From: JANXQG01 sp963775975
GTDB lineage: Bacteria > Planctomycetota > Planctomycetia > Pirellulales > Thermoguttaceae
DNA length: 64,000 bases
Direction: 5' to 3'
Assembly (NCBI GenBank): GCA_963775975.1
Contig: CAVZKX010000002.1
Span: 1,178,001 to 1,242,000 of the forward strand
Below the pieces are notes generated by a model. The model was not told the origin of the DNA, searched no databases, and saw nothing but the letters and a program-made list of their open reading frames with translations. The number at the start of each line of letters is the position of its first letter. Within the stretch, counting starts at the first letter, position 1. The position numbers were made by a program, and so were the translations under genes. Below, one piece after another: positions 44,771 through 54,274 of the stretch.

Positions 44771-46453
44771 CTACGGCGCCTTGACGTCCTTCAACTTTTC
44801 GTAGAGTTCCTCGGCTTCCGACTTCATGCGGAACGGGTAGCCTGTCCCGAGTTGTGCCTCTATGATTTGTTTGGCGCGATAGTTTAGCCCATTGTGCCCG
44901 TTGTCGTTGTGATCGAAAATAAAGGCCGCATAAGTAGCCGAATCAGGTTTCGTCACGTACGCGTTGTCTGCCCGGACTTCAGCGTCCCATGCGGCGCTGG
45001 CGAGTTTGAATTCACCCATCCGATAATAGACCCAACTAAGCGTTGCAGCCGCCTCGGCAGCATTTTTGCCGTCCTTATTGTTTTGAAAATTGGCATAGGC
45101 AAGGTCCAACGCTCTGGCTTGCTTTGCGGCAACTTTCTGCTCGACGAGGGCCAATGCGAGGTAATTGCTTACATCAAATCTGTTCGGTTCGACAATGAGG
45201 ACCTTCTCGAAATAGTCCTGGGCAACTGCCCAATGCTTTTTCCAAAGGGCCACGATGCCGTTCAGCATTAGGGCGTCAGAGTTAGCTGCATTTGCGCCAA
45301 GACCTTTAGCATCGAGTCCCAGTAATTCCTTGGCCTGCTCCTCTGCAAGTTCAGTCTCGCCGTTTTCCAGCGCCCAAATGCCGACAACATATCGCAGCTT
45401 CGGATTACCCGGGTTATACTTCAATGCATAGAGAAACATTTCCTTGGCATTTTTGCTCGGTCCAGTGAATGGAATCCTCCGCTCGCAAGAATCGTAGAAC
45501 TGCGCGAGAATGGCTGCGGCTGGCAGTATTCGTTCGGGAGTATGGTTCTTTTTTGAATCCCGATTGTCGATCTGTTTGGCATGTTGGAGGCTCCTATGCG
45601 CTTTCGCGATGAGTTGTTTATCAACCACCTGCGTTGAAAGCGCCTGCGCGAATTGCGCACGGCCCAATCGTCGCCAGCCCTCTAGGTCGTCCGGGGACTT
45701 CTTCAGATATTCGACTAGCCGCGTCTCGGCCTCGTGCCATTGCTCGCGGCACTCGGCGACTTGAGCCATGCCGTTAGTCATATCGCACTCGACCAGTTTC
45801 TTGTGATCGTTGTCCGAACAACCCGGTAACAATTGCTTGGCTTTAACGAAGTCCAATTCCGCCTCGCCGTTGCGATTCTCTTGCAAGGCAATTTGGCCAA
45901 GAATCGTCCACGGCTCGGGATCGTTCGGGTATTCAACTATCGCCTTCTCCAAAGCTGAATACGCGATTTTCGGTCGGTCCGCGCGAGCAAAGGTATAGTA
46001 CATAACAACCAATGCCGAAGTAAACTTTGGAAGGTTCGGTTGCCTTCCGTGTAGTTTCTGCATCGCCTCTTTGGGCTTTCCGTTGGCGAGTAATTGCATC
46101 GCCTTCTCTAATTCCGCGTAATCCTTCGGATCCGGCGCGGCGGCGGGTGTAAATGGAACAAAAGGCTCTTCCAATAAGGCCCTAATCGGCGCGGGTGCGG
46201 GCAGATTCGACTTCTCGATAAGAAGGTCAATTGGTCCTTTGATTTCTTTCTCGAAGCCCCACGAAGTCGTCGACTCCGTCAATCCCGAGGAAATATTCAC
46301 CGCGGTTGCCGCCGCCTGACCGATCATCGCCCGCTCGACAGATTCGGGAAAGAGGAGGCCGTTGGCTGGCGTGTTAGATGGGTCGGCCGCGCTTGCAAAA
46401 GAATTGGCCCCCAGCAAGATCATTAAGACGGCAGCGGATGACTTGACGTTCAT
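44771..46453 (-). CDS. Exported TPR-repeat protein
   Basis: 560 residues from the ATG at 46453 with GGGAGAA upstream. Signal peptide (SSAAVLMILLGANSFASA), then TPR-like helical pairs (FTSALVVMYYTFARADRPKIAYSALEKA in pieces; EPWTILGQIALQENRNGEAELDFVKA; DLEGWRRLGRAQFAQALS). A protein-interaction scaffold in the periplasm or on the outer face. No enzyme domain. AT-richer and codon use more relaxed than its neighbours. Confidence 0.75.
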   Translation of the reverse strand: MNVKSSAAVLMILLGANSFASAADPSNTPANGLLFPESVERAMIGQAAATAVNISSGLTESTTSWGFEKEIKGPIDLLIEKSNLPAPAPIRALLEEPFVPFTPAAAPDPKDYAELEKAMQLLANGKPKEAMQKLHGRQPNLPKFTSALVVMYYTFARADRPKIAYSALEKAIVEYPNDPEPWTILGQIALQENRNGEAELDFVKAKQLLPGCSDNDHKKLVECDMTNGMAQVAECREQWHEAETRLVEYLKKSPDDLEGWRRLGRAQFAQALSTQVVDKQLIAKAHRSLQHAKQIDNRDSKKNHTPERILPAAAILAQFYDSCERRIPFTGPSKNAKEMFLYALKYNPGNPKLRYVVGIWALENGETELAEEQAKELLGLDAKGLGANAANSDALMLNGIVALWKKHWAVAQDYFEKVLIVEPNRFDVSNYLALALVEQKVAAKQARALDLAYANFQNNKDGKNAAEAAATLSWVYYRMGEFKLASAAWDAEVRADNAYVTKPDSATYAAFIFDHNDNGHNGLNYRAKQIIEAQLGTGYPFRMKSEAEELYEKLKDVKAP

Positions 46454-46847
46454 GGCCGTTCTCCCAGGAATAGTAGTGTCGCAGCGCTTCATTTTACACC
46501 GGCGGCGGCCGGCAGCAAGGCGAATCGCCGGGCGTTGCCGGCGGGCAATTCGCTATTTATGATTTAGGGTATATAGTCCGTCAAATTGGAGGCTGCGAAT
46601 CGTGCATGAACGACAAGTCCGCTGCCACTTTGCCTGGCAGGTAAACCACAGCCGCGAGGCGGCGGAAGAAAATAGCCAGGGGCGGAAGCCCCTGGTAGCG
46701 AGCCACGATGTTTCGGTAGCCCCGGAGGGGCATAACCTTGGCCGCTTTGTGCCGCCGCTCCGCGGCTATCAGCTTCAATTTCGACGCATTCCAGGGGCTC
46801 ACGCCCCTGGCTATTGGCTATCGCCGCTCCGCGGCTGTGCGTCGCCC
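46454..46847. repeat. Intergenic region with several short palindromes
   Basis: 394 bases between divergent genes. It contains CCAGGGGCGGAAGCCCCTGG at 46676-46695 and CCAGGGGCTCACGCCCCTGG at 46791-46810, plus CCGCTCCGCGG-type palindromes. The long frame 46602-46847 translates this repeat material and is not protein-like. Confidence 0.7.
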
Positions 46848-48944
46848 ATGCCCCGCCCGCGCGCGACGCTGCTCGCCGGTATGCTTCTGTTTGCCGCACT
46901 CATCCTTTCAACCTCCGCGGCCCGCGCCCGCGACCCCGATTTTCCCTTCGTCCGCCAAGACAAACTGCCTTCGTGGCCGCCGAATGTCACGTGGCTCAAT
47001 ACGGCCGGGCCGATCGAACTGCACGACCTGCGCGGCAAGTTCGTGCTGCTGGATTTCTGGACCTACTGTTGCATCAACTGCATGCACATCTTGCCGGAAC
47101 TCCACAAGCTCGAACAGGCGTGGCCGAAGAACCTGGTCGTGATCGGCGTCCACTCGGCCAAGTTCGCCACGGAGCAGCAGACGCCGAACATTGTGGCCGC
47201 CATCCAGCGCTACAAGATATCGCACCCGGTCATCAACGACGCCCGGCACGAGCTTTGGGACCTGTTCGGCGTGACGGGCTGGCCGACACTCATACTCATC
47301 GACCCGGAAGGCAACATCGTTTCAGAAGGCAGCGGCGAAGTCACCTTCGAGCAAGTCGACAAGGTGCTCCGCGGCGCGATGCCGTACTATCGCACGCGTC
47401 ATTTGCTCGATGAGACGCCACTGCGGTTCGATTTGGCGGCGAAAAGCTCAGCGGTAAAGAATGGGCAGTCCGTCGCAACGCCACTGCGCTACCCGGGCAA
47501 AATCCTCGCCGATGAAAAATCCGGCCGGCTTTTTATTTCCGACAGCAACCACAATCGCATCGTCGTCGCTCAACTCGACGGCACACTCGTGGACGTGATC
47601 GGCAGCGGCGCGGCCGGGGCGAAGGACGGCGACTTCGCCGCGGCCGAGTTTAATCAGCCGCAAGGCATGGCCCTGCACGGCGATGTGCTTTTCGTGGCCG
47701 ATACGGAGAACCACGAGATTCGCCGCGTTGATCTGACGGCAAAGGACGTCACAACCGTCGCCGGCACCGGAAAGCAAGCCCGCGGCAATGTCGTCGCTCG
47801 CCGCAGCATCCCCAAGCGCACGGCGTTGAGCAGCCCGTGGGATGTGCTCGTCCACGGCGACGATTTGTTCATCGCCATGGCCGGATGCCACCAGATTTGG
47901 CGGATGAAACTCGACGGCTCGGTGATCGGTCCGTATGCCGGCAATGGATCCGAGGACATCGTTGACGGCCCGCTCTTGCCGGTTAGCACATTACAACCGG
48001 CCGGCGCATCCTTCGCGCAGCCGAGCGGCCTCGCGAGCGACGGCACGTGGCTCTACGTGGCCGATAGCGAAGGAAGTTCGATCCGGGCCGTGCCGCTCAA
48101 CCCGCGCCGCGAAGTTCGCACGGTCGTGGGCACGTCGCGGTTGCCGGCCAACCGGCTGTTCACATTCGGCGATGTGGACGGCGTGGAGGGCGTGGCGCGG
48201 TTCCAGCATCCGCTGGGCGTGCTCTATTACGACGGCAAAATCTACGTGGCTGACACCTATAACAGCAAAATCCGTGTGGTTGATCCGGCGAACGGCAGCG
48301 TGCGAACGCTGATCGGGAAGGTCGCGGATGAGGCGGCGGTTAAGGGGACAAACCCTTTTTCGCTGGGACAAAAATCGGGCCAGTCCCCCTTCTTCGAGCC
48401 CGCCGGCCTTACCGAAGCCGGCGGCAAGCTCTATGTGGCCGACACCAATAACCACGCCATCCGTACGATCGACTTGAAGACCGGACTAGTCGCCATGCTA
48501 ACAATTGCCGGATTGAATCCGCCCGAACCGCCGGCGCAGGTTGCGAAACGTCCGCCGGCCGGCGAGAAGCTGCCGCAGACGGCGGTTCACGCGTCGAACG
48601 GAAAGGTGCAGTTACACGTCGAACTGGAGTTGCCGACCGGCTTCGAGCTTAACCCGATTGCGCCGCTGGAATACCTTGTCGAGGTCGCCGGCGCGTCCGG
48701 TCCCGTATCTCGCGAGAGCGTGGGCAAGCCGGTCCGCCTCGAAAAGCCCGTGACGCAATTTGATATCTCGTTGCCGGTAAGCGCCGCGACCGGCCACGAC
48801 ACGATCCGCGTGAGCGTTGACTATTATTACTGCCGCGAAGGGGCCGAAGGGATTTGCAAAGTCGGCACGGCCGTTTGGATCGTGCCGCTAGAGTTATCGG
48901 ACAGCGGGACGGAAGTTGTGAAGCTACGGCACAAAACGAAGTGA
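46848..48944 (+). CDS. Exported thioredoxin-NHL-repeat protein (NHLRC2-like)
   Basis: 698 residues. Signal peptide (TLLAGMLLFAALILSTSAARA), then a thioredoxin fold with an intact CxxC in FWTYCCINCMHILPEL (Cys75, Cys78) and a cis-Pro in GVTGWPTLILID. Then six NHL-type beta-propeller blades (GRLFISDSNHNRIVV, DVLFVADTENHEIRR, KIYVADTYNSKIRVVD, KLYVADTNNHAIRTID). A C-terminal beta domain follows. Probably an envelope thiol-disulfide exchange protein with a propeller partner-binding surface. The start at 46848 excludes the repeat region. Confidence 0.85.
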   Translation: MPRPRATLLAGMLLFAALILSTSAARARDPDFPFVRQDKLPSWPPNVTWLNTAGPIELHDLRGKFVLLDFWTYCCINCMHILPELHKLEQAWPKNLVVIGVHSAKFATEQQTPNIVAAIQRYKISHPVINDARHELWDLFGVTGWPTLILIDPEGNIVSEGSGEVTFEQVDKVLRGAMPYYRTRHLLDETPLRFDLAAKSSAVKNGQSVATPLRYPGKILADEKSGRLFISDSNHNRIVVAQLDGTLVDVIGSGAAGAKDGDFAAAEFNQPQGMALHGDVLFVADTENHEIRRVDLTAKDVTTVAGTGKQARGNVVARRSIPKRTALSSPWDVLVHGDDLFIAMAGCHQIWRMKLDGSVIGPYAGNGSEDIVDGPLLPVSTLQPAGASFAQPSGLASDGTWLYVADSEGSSIRAVPLNPRREVRTVVGTSRLPANRLFTFGDVDGVEGVARFQHPLGVLYYDGKIYVADTYNSKIRVVDPANGSVRTLIGKVADEAAVKGTNPFSLGQKSGQSPFFEPAGLTEAGGKLYVADTNNHAIRTIDLKTGLVAMLTIAGLNPPEPPAQVAKRPPAGEKLPQTAVHASNGKVQLHVELELPTGFELNPIAPLEYLVEVAGASGPVSRESVGKPVRLEKPVTQFDISLPVSAATGHDTIRVSVDYYYCREGAEGICKVGTAVWIVPLELSDSGTEVVKLRHKTK

Positions 48945-49062
48945 GCAATGTCGAATGCCGAATGTCGAAGGAATGACGAAATTCAAAGGGCAAATGAATC
49001 CAAGTGAGTCATTCGTCATTTGAATTTGCTTCGACATTCGTCATTCGGATGTCGGATTTCCT
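48945..49062. repeat. Palindromic repeat between convergent genes
   Basis: Contains AATGTCGAAGGAATGACGAA and later ATTCGTCATTTGAATTTGC with TCGACATTCGTCATTCGGA, forming imperfect inverted copies around position 49000. Possible bidirectional terminator. Confidence 0.6.
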
Positions 49063-49755
49063 TTAGTACGCTCCCTTGCAGCCCAGCACCTTCATCGGCG
49101 TCCTCACAAGCAGCTCGATGTCCGTCATAAGGCTCTGGTTGCGGACGTACCAGAGGTCCATCCGCGACCACTCCTCGAAGCCGATGTCGCTCCGCCCGCT
49201 CACCTGCCAGAGGCACGTCAAACCCGGCTTGACCGCCAGGCGGCGAAGCTGCCACGGCTCGAAGCGAGCGACCTCTTTAACGTCCAGCGGCCGCGGACCG
49301 ACGAGCGACATCTGCCCGAAGAGGACGTGAAACAATTGCGGCATTTCGTCGATGCTCGTCTTTCGCAAGATGCGGCCGAGGCGGGTGATCCGCGGGTCGT
49401 TGCGGTTCTTGAAGATCGGGCCGCTGCTCTCGTTCTGGACGGTGTGCTTGATCTTGTCGGCGTCCAGCCGCATGGTGCGGAACTTGGCCATCATGAACGG
49501 CCGACCGAGGTGCCCGGCGCACCGCTGCCAGAACAGCGGCTTGCCGCGCGTGGTAACCATGAGTACGACGAACACGCCCAGCAGCACGGGCGAGAGGGCC
49601 ACTAGCACCGCCAGCGCGCCGAGCATGTCCATCGTCCGTTTGACGGTCTGATAGGCGGCCGATGGATTGCCTTCAGCCGCCACGATTGGCATGCCGAGGC
49701 TCAAGTTGCGGCCGACAAGGGAAGGACGCGCGCTCAGGGCATTCATCTGGATCAT
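49063..49755 (-). CDS. Polyprenyl-phosphate hexose-1-phosphate transferase (initiating sugar transferase)
   Basis: 230 residues. A membrane segment (DMLGALAVLVALSPVLLGVFVVLMV in pieces) leads to the cytoplasmic catalytic domain: KFRTMRLDAD, RILRKTSIDEMPQLFHVL, GQMSLVGPRPL and KPGLTCLWQVSGR. It belongs to the short WbaP/PglC-like class without the N-terminal membrane bundle. It adds the first sugar phosphate to undecaprenyl phosphate. Start at 49755; the frame to 49860 is unsupported. Divergent from the O-antigen-ligase-like gene. Confidence 0.9.
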   Translation of the reverse strand: MIQMNALSARPSLVGRNLSLGMPIVAAEGNPSAAYQTVKRTMDMLGALAVLVALSPVLLGVFVVLMVTTRGKPLFWQRCAGHLGRPFMMAKFRTMRLDADKIKHTVQNESSGPIFKNRNDPRITRLGRILRKTSIDEMPQLFHVLFGQMSLVGPRPLDVKEVARFEPWQLRRLAVKPGLTCLWQVSGRSDIGFEEWSRMDLWYVRNQSLMTDIELLVRTPMKVLGCKGAY

Positions 49756-49986
49756 TGCGAGTCTCTCAAGGGTGTCGTTCAAGGTGCTGTGCGGCAATGG
49801 GAAGAGCAATGATCGCGCCAATGGACTGTGTGCCGGGCCCGCGAGCCGCAAGTTCGGCACGACCGCGAGAAACGGAAGGAAAAGTGCCTTTTGGCCGGGA
49901 TTCTAGTGTCGTCGCATGTTGAGTTTCGGCAACGCGGATGTCGTGAAAGGCAACGCGGAGGAGCGCGGATGACGTATGGTTGAAAG

Positions 49987-51378
49987 ATGGAATTCCTCGC
50001 CGCGATCGCCGCCGTCTGCCTGCTGGTATGGACCGGCGCGGTCCTGCTGCGCGGCGGGCCGCTCGTCGGCTGTCTGATATTTTTGGGCCTCGCCACCTGC
50101 TTCAGCTACGATTTCCTCAATTTCAACGCCGGCGTGACGCTCACGATCGACCGCGTCTTTTGGATCGTCCTCATGCTGCTGGCCGTGATCTGGCGGCAGC
50201 GCGGCTGGAGCGTGCCCAAACCGCTTAGCGCGGCGGACAAGCTTGCGATTGCGCTCGTCGGCTACCTCGCCGTGCGGACAGTTTTCACCGATCCCCACGG
50301 CACCGGCATGATGCCTTTCGTAAACCTCGTGCTGTGGTACGTCATGCCGCTGGGCCTCTATTTTGCGATGCGGCAGACGCGGTTTGACCGCCGCGAGAAT
50401 GTGATCGTGATCGCAAGCCTGACGTTTTTCGGCCTTTACCTGGCGGCGATGGTGATCGCCGAGCGGTTCGAGGTCTACGACGTCCTCTTTCCGCGCTACA
50501 TCGTGACCTCAATGGCCGAGAAGACGACCGAGTTCGTCGGCCGCGGCCGCGGCCCTCTCTTGCACCCGATCATCACGGGCATTCAGTTGGCCGCTTGCTT
50601 CTTCGCGGCCTTGATGTTCTGGCCACGCGTGGCTCGGCTGGGCCGCAGCGGCATTGCATTTGCTGCGGCAGTATTCGCCCTTTCCTTTTACAGCACTATG
50701 ACCCGTAGCGTCTGGATGGGCGCTGGACTGGGCCTTGTTGTCATCCTCGGCCTCTCCATGCCGCGGAACTGGCGGGCGCCCGTGCTCGGTGCAACGGTCT
50801 TGCTGGCCGGCCTGATCGCTGCAACGAATTGGGACCAGTTCGTGGCCTTTAAGCGCGACAAGAACCTCACCGCGCGGGAAACGGCCGACTCGGTGACGCT
50901 CCGCCCGGCGATGGCCCAAGTGGCCTGGCTGATGATCCTCGACCGGCCGATTTTCGGCTGCGGCTTCGGGCAGTACATCCCGGAGCACAAGGATTACCTT
51001 TCCGACCGCTCGACCGAACTGATCCTGGAAAAGACCCGGAACTACGCGCCTCACAATTTGCTCTTCGGCATCGCAACAGAGACCGGGCTGGTGGGCCTCG
51101 GGCTGTTTCTTGCCTTGCTCTGCGCGTGGGGCTGCGACGCCTGGCAGTTATGGCGCGCCGTGGACTCACCACTCTGGATGCGGCAGCAAGGGCTCTTCTT
51201 CCTGGCCGTGCTCTCGGCTTATCTTGTCAACGGCATGTTCCACCACATTGCCTTGGTTCCGATGTCGAATTTGCTCCTGTTCTTCGTCGCGGGGATGAAC
51301 GCGGCGGTGACCTTTCCGGTATGTGATGCTGCCGCCCGGTCGTTTAACCCGGAGCCAACGGCGACGGTGTTAAGTTGA
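49987..51378 (+). CDS. O-antigen ligase / polymerase-like membrane protein
   Basis: 463 residues, about eleven membrane spans, with a large periplasmic loop (RDKNLTARETADSVTLRP to RNYAPHNLLFGIATETGLVGL). The loop's APHNLLFGIATETGLVG matches the conserved HN-xx-L-x-ETG segment of WaaL/Wzy proteins. It would polymerise or ligate polysaccharide on the periplasmic face. The last 13 codons (RSFNPEPTATVLS) lie inside an inverted repeat. Next to the initiating transferase. Confidence 0.8.
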   Translation: MEFLAAIAAVCLLVWTGAVLLRGGPLVGCLIFLGLATCFSYDFLNFNAGVTLTIDRVFWIVLMLLAVIWRQRGWSVPKPLSAADKLAIALVGYLAVRTVFTDPHGTGMMPFVNLVLWYVMPLGLYFAMRQTRFDRRENVIVIASLTFFGLYLAAMVIAERFEVYDVLFPRYIVTSMAEKTTEFVGRGRGPLLHPIITGIQLAACFFAALMFWPRVARLGRSGIAFAAAVFALSFYSTMTRSVWMGAGLGLVVILGLSMPRNWRAPVLGATVLLAGLIAATNWDQFVAFKRDKNLTARETADSVTLRPAMAQVAWLMILDRPIFGCGFGQYIPEHKDYLSDRSTELILEKTRNYAPHNLLFGIATETGLVGLGLFLALLCAWGCDAWQLWRAVDSPLWMRQQGLFFLAVLSAYLVNGMFHHIALVPMSNLLLFFVAGMNAAVTFPVCDAAARSFNPEPTATVLS

Positions 51379-51419
51379 AGTCGTCCGCCGTTGCCGTAGG
51401 CTCCGGGTTAAACGAACCG
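51337..51419. terminator. Inverted repeat spanning the gene end, terminator-like
   Basis: Arms 51337-51367 and 51385-51419 (core CGTTTAACCCGGAGCC and its complement, two mismatches and one bulge). The left arm is coding for the C-terminus of the ligase-like protein. It lies between convergent genes. Confidence 0.6.
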
Positions 51420-51432
51420 TGTTCCCTGCACT

Positions 51433-53868
51433 TTACGGCTCGATCAAATACGCCTGCCCTTCCATGTTGAGCATCACCGGTTCATCCATCGCCAGATACT
51501 GCGACATGGTGCGGCCGTAGCGGTTCGCCAGGTCGAAGTACTCTTTGCTGAACTGCTTGACGCGGCGGGCGTTCTGCTGCTGCTTGTCGGTCAACTGCGA
51601 ATCGACCCACTGGTTCTGGCGGCGATAGAACGTGCGGTTGCCCACGTTGCGGACGCTCGACTGCGCCTGCTCGGCTTCCTTTTCAACGTCTTTGCCGTAG
51701 GACAGTTCGCCGGCCGCCTTGGCTGCTTCGGCGAGAGGGGCCGCGGCCGGACCGTTCGCGGCGCGGCCAGCGAATCCGCCGCCCATGCCGCCCATTCCGC
51801 CGGGCTGCGCGGGTCTTGCCGGCGCTGACGCGAATCTACGAACTCCGCCAGACGCGGCTTCGCTCTTCCGAATGGAGTCAAGGCTTCCATAGTTGTTCTC
51901 GACCGAATACTGATACGCATTCTGGAAATCGCCCTTCATTGCCCGCTGTGCCGTGCCGGCCGCGCCCCCGGTCTGGGCGAGCGATTCCAACCGGGTTGTG
52001 GCGCGGCTAGAGTTTGCGGCCACGTCATGAAAGTTCGTATTCTCGTCGGCCATGAACGACGTGTACGGCGTGAGGATGCCGTGCCGCGTCGCCAACTCGA
52101 CAAGCTCCTTCACCAATTCCTCATTGCGGCCGTTCAGGTCGATCTGGTCGAGGATCTCGCCCACGCGGCGGACCGCCCAGAGCTTCTCGATGAAGGCCAT
52201 CGACTCGTCGCCGCTGTGTTCGACGAACGTAGCGGGGAAGTCAAATCGCTCCTCCTTGTCGCCGATCTTGCCGGTTACGACAACCTTGGCCGTGCCCGAA
52301 TGCTTGTAGCGCCCTACGACCACCAACTGGTCTCCGGCGAACAAATCAGTCGCCTCCTTGGGATAAATGCGATTGACCGGCCGGCCGTATTCGCTCTTCG
52401 CCGTGTCGAGGTCGTATCGAATGTTCATGCCCGTCAGCACGGGCGACTCGATGCGGTTGTAAAGCCGGCCGACGTGCTCCTCGATGTTTTCATCAGGCCG
52501 CACATATTCACTGAGGCCATAATTCTCCCGCACCAGCTTGTCCAAGAACCGGGCGTTCAGGTCGTAGCCCACGCCGAAGCAGAAAATCCGTGCGTGGACC
52601 TTGTTCCACTCCTTCGAGTTGGCGACGATCCGCATTTCGCTCGTCTCGCCCACGGTGGGCAGGCCGTCGGTGAGGAAGACGACGTAGCTCGGCCGGCCGG
52701 AGTCATTGAGCTGGCCGAGCGAAGTTCGCAAGGCCTCGTTGATGTTCGTGCTGCCGCCGGCGTAGAGCCCCTCGGCAAAGCCGAGCGCCTCGCGGCGGGT
52801 CTTTTCGTTGTAGCGCTGCAATTCCGGGCGGAACGATTCAACCTCGCTGTCGAAGGCGATGATGTTGAACAGATCGCCCTCGCGGAGGTTGTTCAGGACG
52901 TGCTTCAAGGCCGCGCGGACCTGCTCGATCTTTTGTCCGCTCATGCTGCCGGAGCGATCCATCACCAAGAGCACCGTCTTCTTCGGACGCTCGCCGCCAT
53001 CCTTGATCTGCGGGCTAGCGAGAAGGAGGAAGTAGCCGTCCTCGCCGGAGTTTGGCCGATAGCTTAGCACCCGCGTGCTCACCTTGCCGCGGCCGATGTC
53101 GTAGAGCAGGCGGAAGTCGGACGCGGGAACCTGGTCCTTCGCCGTGAATGTCACCAAGGCATGGCGATCGTCCGGCCTCTGAATCTCAACCGGATGCGTG
53201 GGGCTGTAAAGGTTCTTGATCTCTTCCTGACTCTCGATCGAGATGCGAAAGTCGATCTTCTCAACTGCGCTGGAAGTGTACTTAGCCGTGCTCAAGGGGA
53301 AGAGAAAATCGGTCATGCCCTCTTGTTTGCGGCAAAGCTGCGTGTAGCGGAGCGAGACAGTCCGCTTTGCCCCCGGAGGCACCGGGAACACGCTCGTCTT
53401 GAACATGCCCGTGCCTACCCATTCCAGCAAGGCCGGGTCGCGGTTCTTACGAACAATCTCTTCATATTGCCGCCGAGCATCATCCGCGCTGAGCAGTTTG
53501 GCCGGCATCTCGCGGCCGTCTACCAGCAGCGTCATGCGGTCGATGGCCCCGTCATAAGGCAACGGGAAGATAAACGCCACTTCCATTTGCCGGCTGCCGG
53601 TATTCACGAACGATTGCGAAACCTGCACCTTGGCCACTTGGTCGACAATCCGGGCGTCGACATCCAGGGAGTCGATCTTATAGGTAGCGACCGGCTCCGA
53701 TGGGATCGGCCGGGGAATAGGATGCGGGCGTGGCGGCCAGATGATGATCGGCCTCGGCAGGCGGACGTGTTCCGCCGGATCGATGACGACCAGTAGTCCC
53801 TGGCCGCGGACCAGGGCAGGAACCAAGAAAAGGATGAACGCAACACATCGGCTCAATCGGGCGAACAT
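51433..53868 (-). CDS. Exported VIT + VWA domain protein (inter-alpha-trypsin-inhibitor heavy-chain type)
   Basis: 811 residues from an ATG at 53868 with AGGAGC upstream. Signal peptide (CVAFILFLVPALVRG), Pro-rich linker, VIT domain (about 60-190) and a VWA domain with an intact MIDAS DRSGSMSG (Asp304, Ser306, Ser308). The C-terminal half has Gly-Met repeats and helical parts. Binds metal and partner proteins outside the membrane. Such proteins are common in planctomycetes. No neighbouring gene fixes its job. Confidence 0.88.
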   Translation of the reverse strand: MFARLSRCVAFILFLVPALVRGQGLLVVIDPAEHVRLPRPIIIWPPRPHPIPRPIPSEPVATYKIDSLDVDARIVDQVAKVQVSQSFVNTGSRQMEVAFIFPLPYDGAIDRMTLLVDGREMPAKLLSADDARRQYEEIVRKNRDPALLEWVGTGMFKTSVFPVPPGAKRTVSLRYTQLCRKQEGMTDFLFPLSTAKYTSSAVEKIDFRISIESQEEIKNLYSPTHPVEIQRPDDRHALVTFTAKDQVPASDFRLLYDIGRGKVSTRVLSYRPNSGEDGYFLLLASPQIKDGGERPKKTVLLVMDRSGSMSGQKIEQVRAALKHVLNNLREGDLFNIIAFDSEVESFRPELQRYNEKTRREALGFAEGLYAGGSTNINEALRTSLGQLNDSGRPSYVVFLTDGLPTVGETSEMRIVANSKEWNKVHARIFCFGVGYDLNARFLDKLVRENYGLSEYVRPDENIEEHVGRLYNRIESPVLTGMNIRYDLDTAKSEYGRPVNRIYPKEATDLFAGDQLVVVGRYKHSGTAKVVVTGKIGDKEERFDFPATFVEHSGDESMAFIEKLWAVRRVGEILDQIDLNGRNEELVKELVELATRHGILTPYTSFMADENTNFHDVAANSSRATTRLESLAQTGGAAGTAQRAMKGDFQNAYQYSVENNYGSLDSIRKSEAASGGVRRFASAPARPAQPGGMGGMGGGFAGRAANGPAAAPLAEAAKAAGELSYGKDVEKEAEQAQSSVRNVGNRTFYRRQNQWVDSQLTDKQQQNARRVKQFSKEYFDLANRYGRTMSQYLAMDEPVMLNMEGQAYLIEP

Positions 53869-54274
53869 GGCTCTGCTCCTTATTCCTCGTTCCCACGCTC
53901 TGCGTGGGAACGCACTGCGGGCCGCTCTGCGGCAACGAATTCGGACAAGCAACCCGCCTAGCGTGAGCGTACGCGCGTTGCGCCGTGGCGGCTGCGTTAT
54001 GAGTGATTTTACAACCCTTCGACGCTCCCAGCCGCCAAATAGTTCCCGAAGCGAGACATGTTTTCTCGATTCGATCCTGATTGGCGGTCGCAAGAGTTCA
54101 CGCCGGGAACGCGGATCCCGCCCAAAGTTCCCATCTCTCCGCTCATCGCCCGTCGTTCCCAGTTCGATATCCGCGTCAACCGGGAGCGGCCTCATAGGCC
54201 TGAACTTCCTCCGCTGGCGTGGTAGCTCGGTTATAATGTTGGTACTTGTTCGATTTTTATTGCACGGCTTATCT
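53869..54274. other. Gap of 406 bases between divergent genes, with one repeat arm
   Basis: Holds a single 27-base arm of repeat family 2 at 53886-53912. Otherwise no gene. The long plus-strand frame across it is the antisense of the VIT/VWA gene and then non-coding. Promoters for both genes expected. Confidence 0.5.
53886..53912. repeat. Palindromic repeat family 2, half copy
   Basis: Begins CTCGTTCCCACGC and ends GCGTGGGAACG; identical to the left arm at 21813-21839. Confidence 0.85.

Noticed and set aside
46602..46847. N-terminal 82-codon extension of the thioredoxin-NHL protein
   Set aside because: Translates palindromic repeats; the signal peptide begins at 46848.
53741..54274. 178-codon extension of the histidine kinase and an extension of the VIT/VWA protein to 54195
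   Set aside because: Antisense or non-coding text containing repeat family 2; family starts and ribosome binding sites lie at 54275 and 53868.
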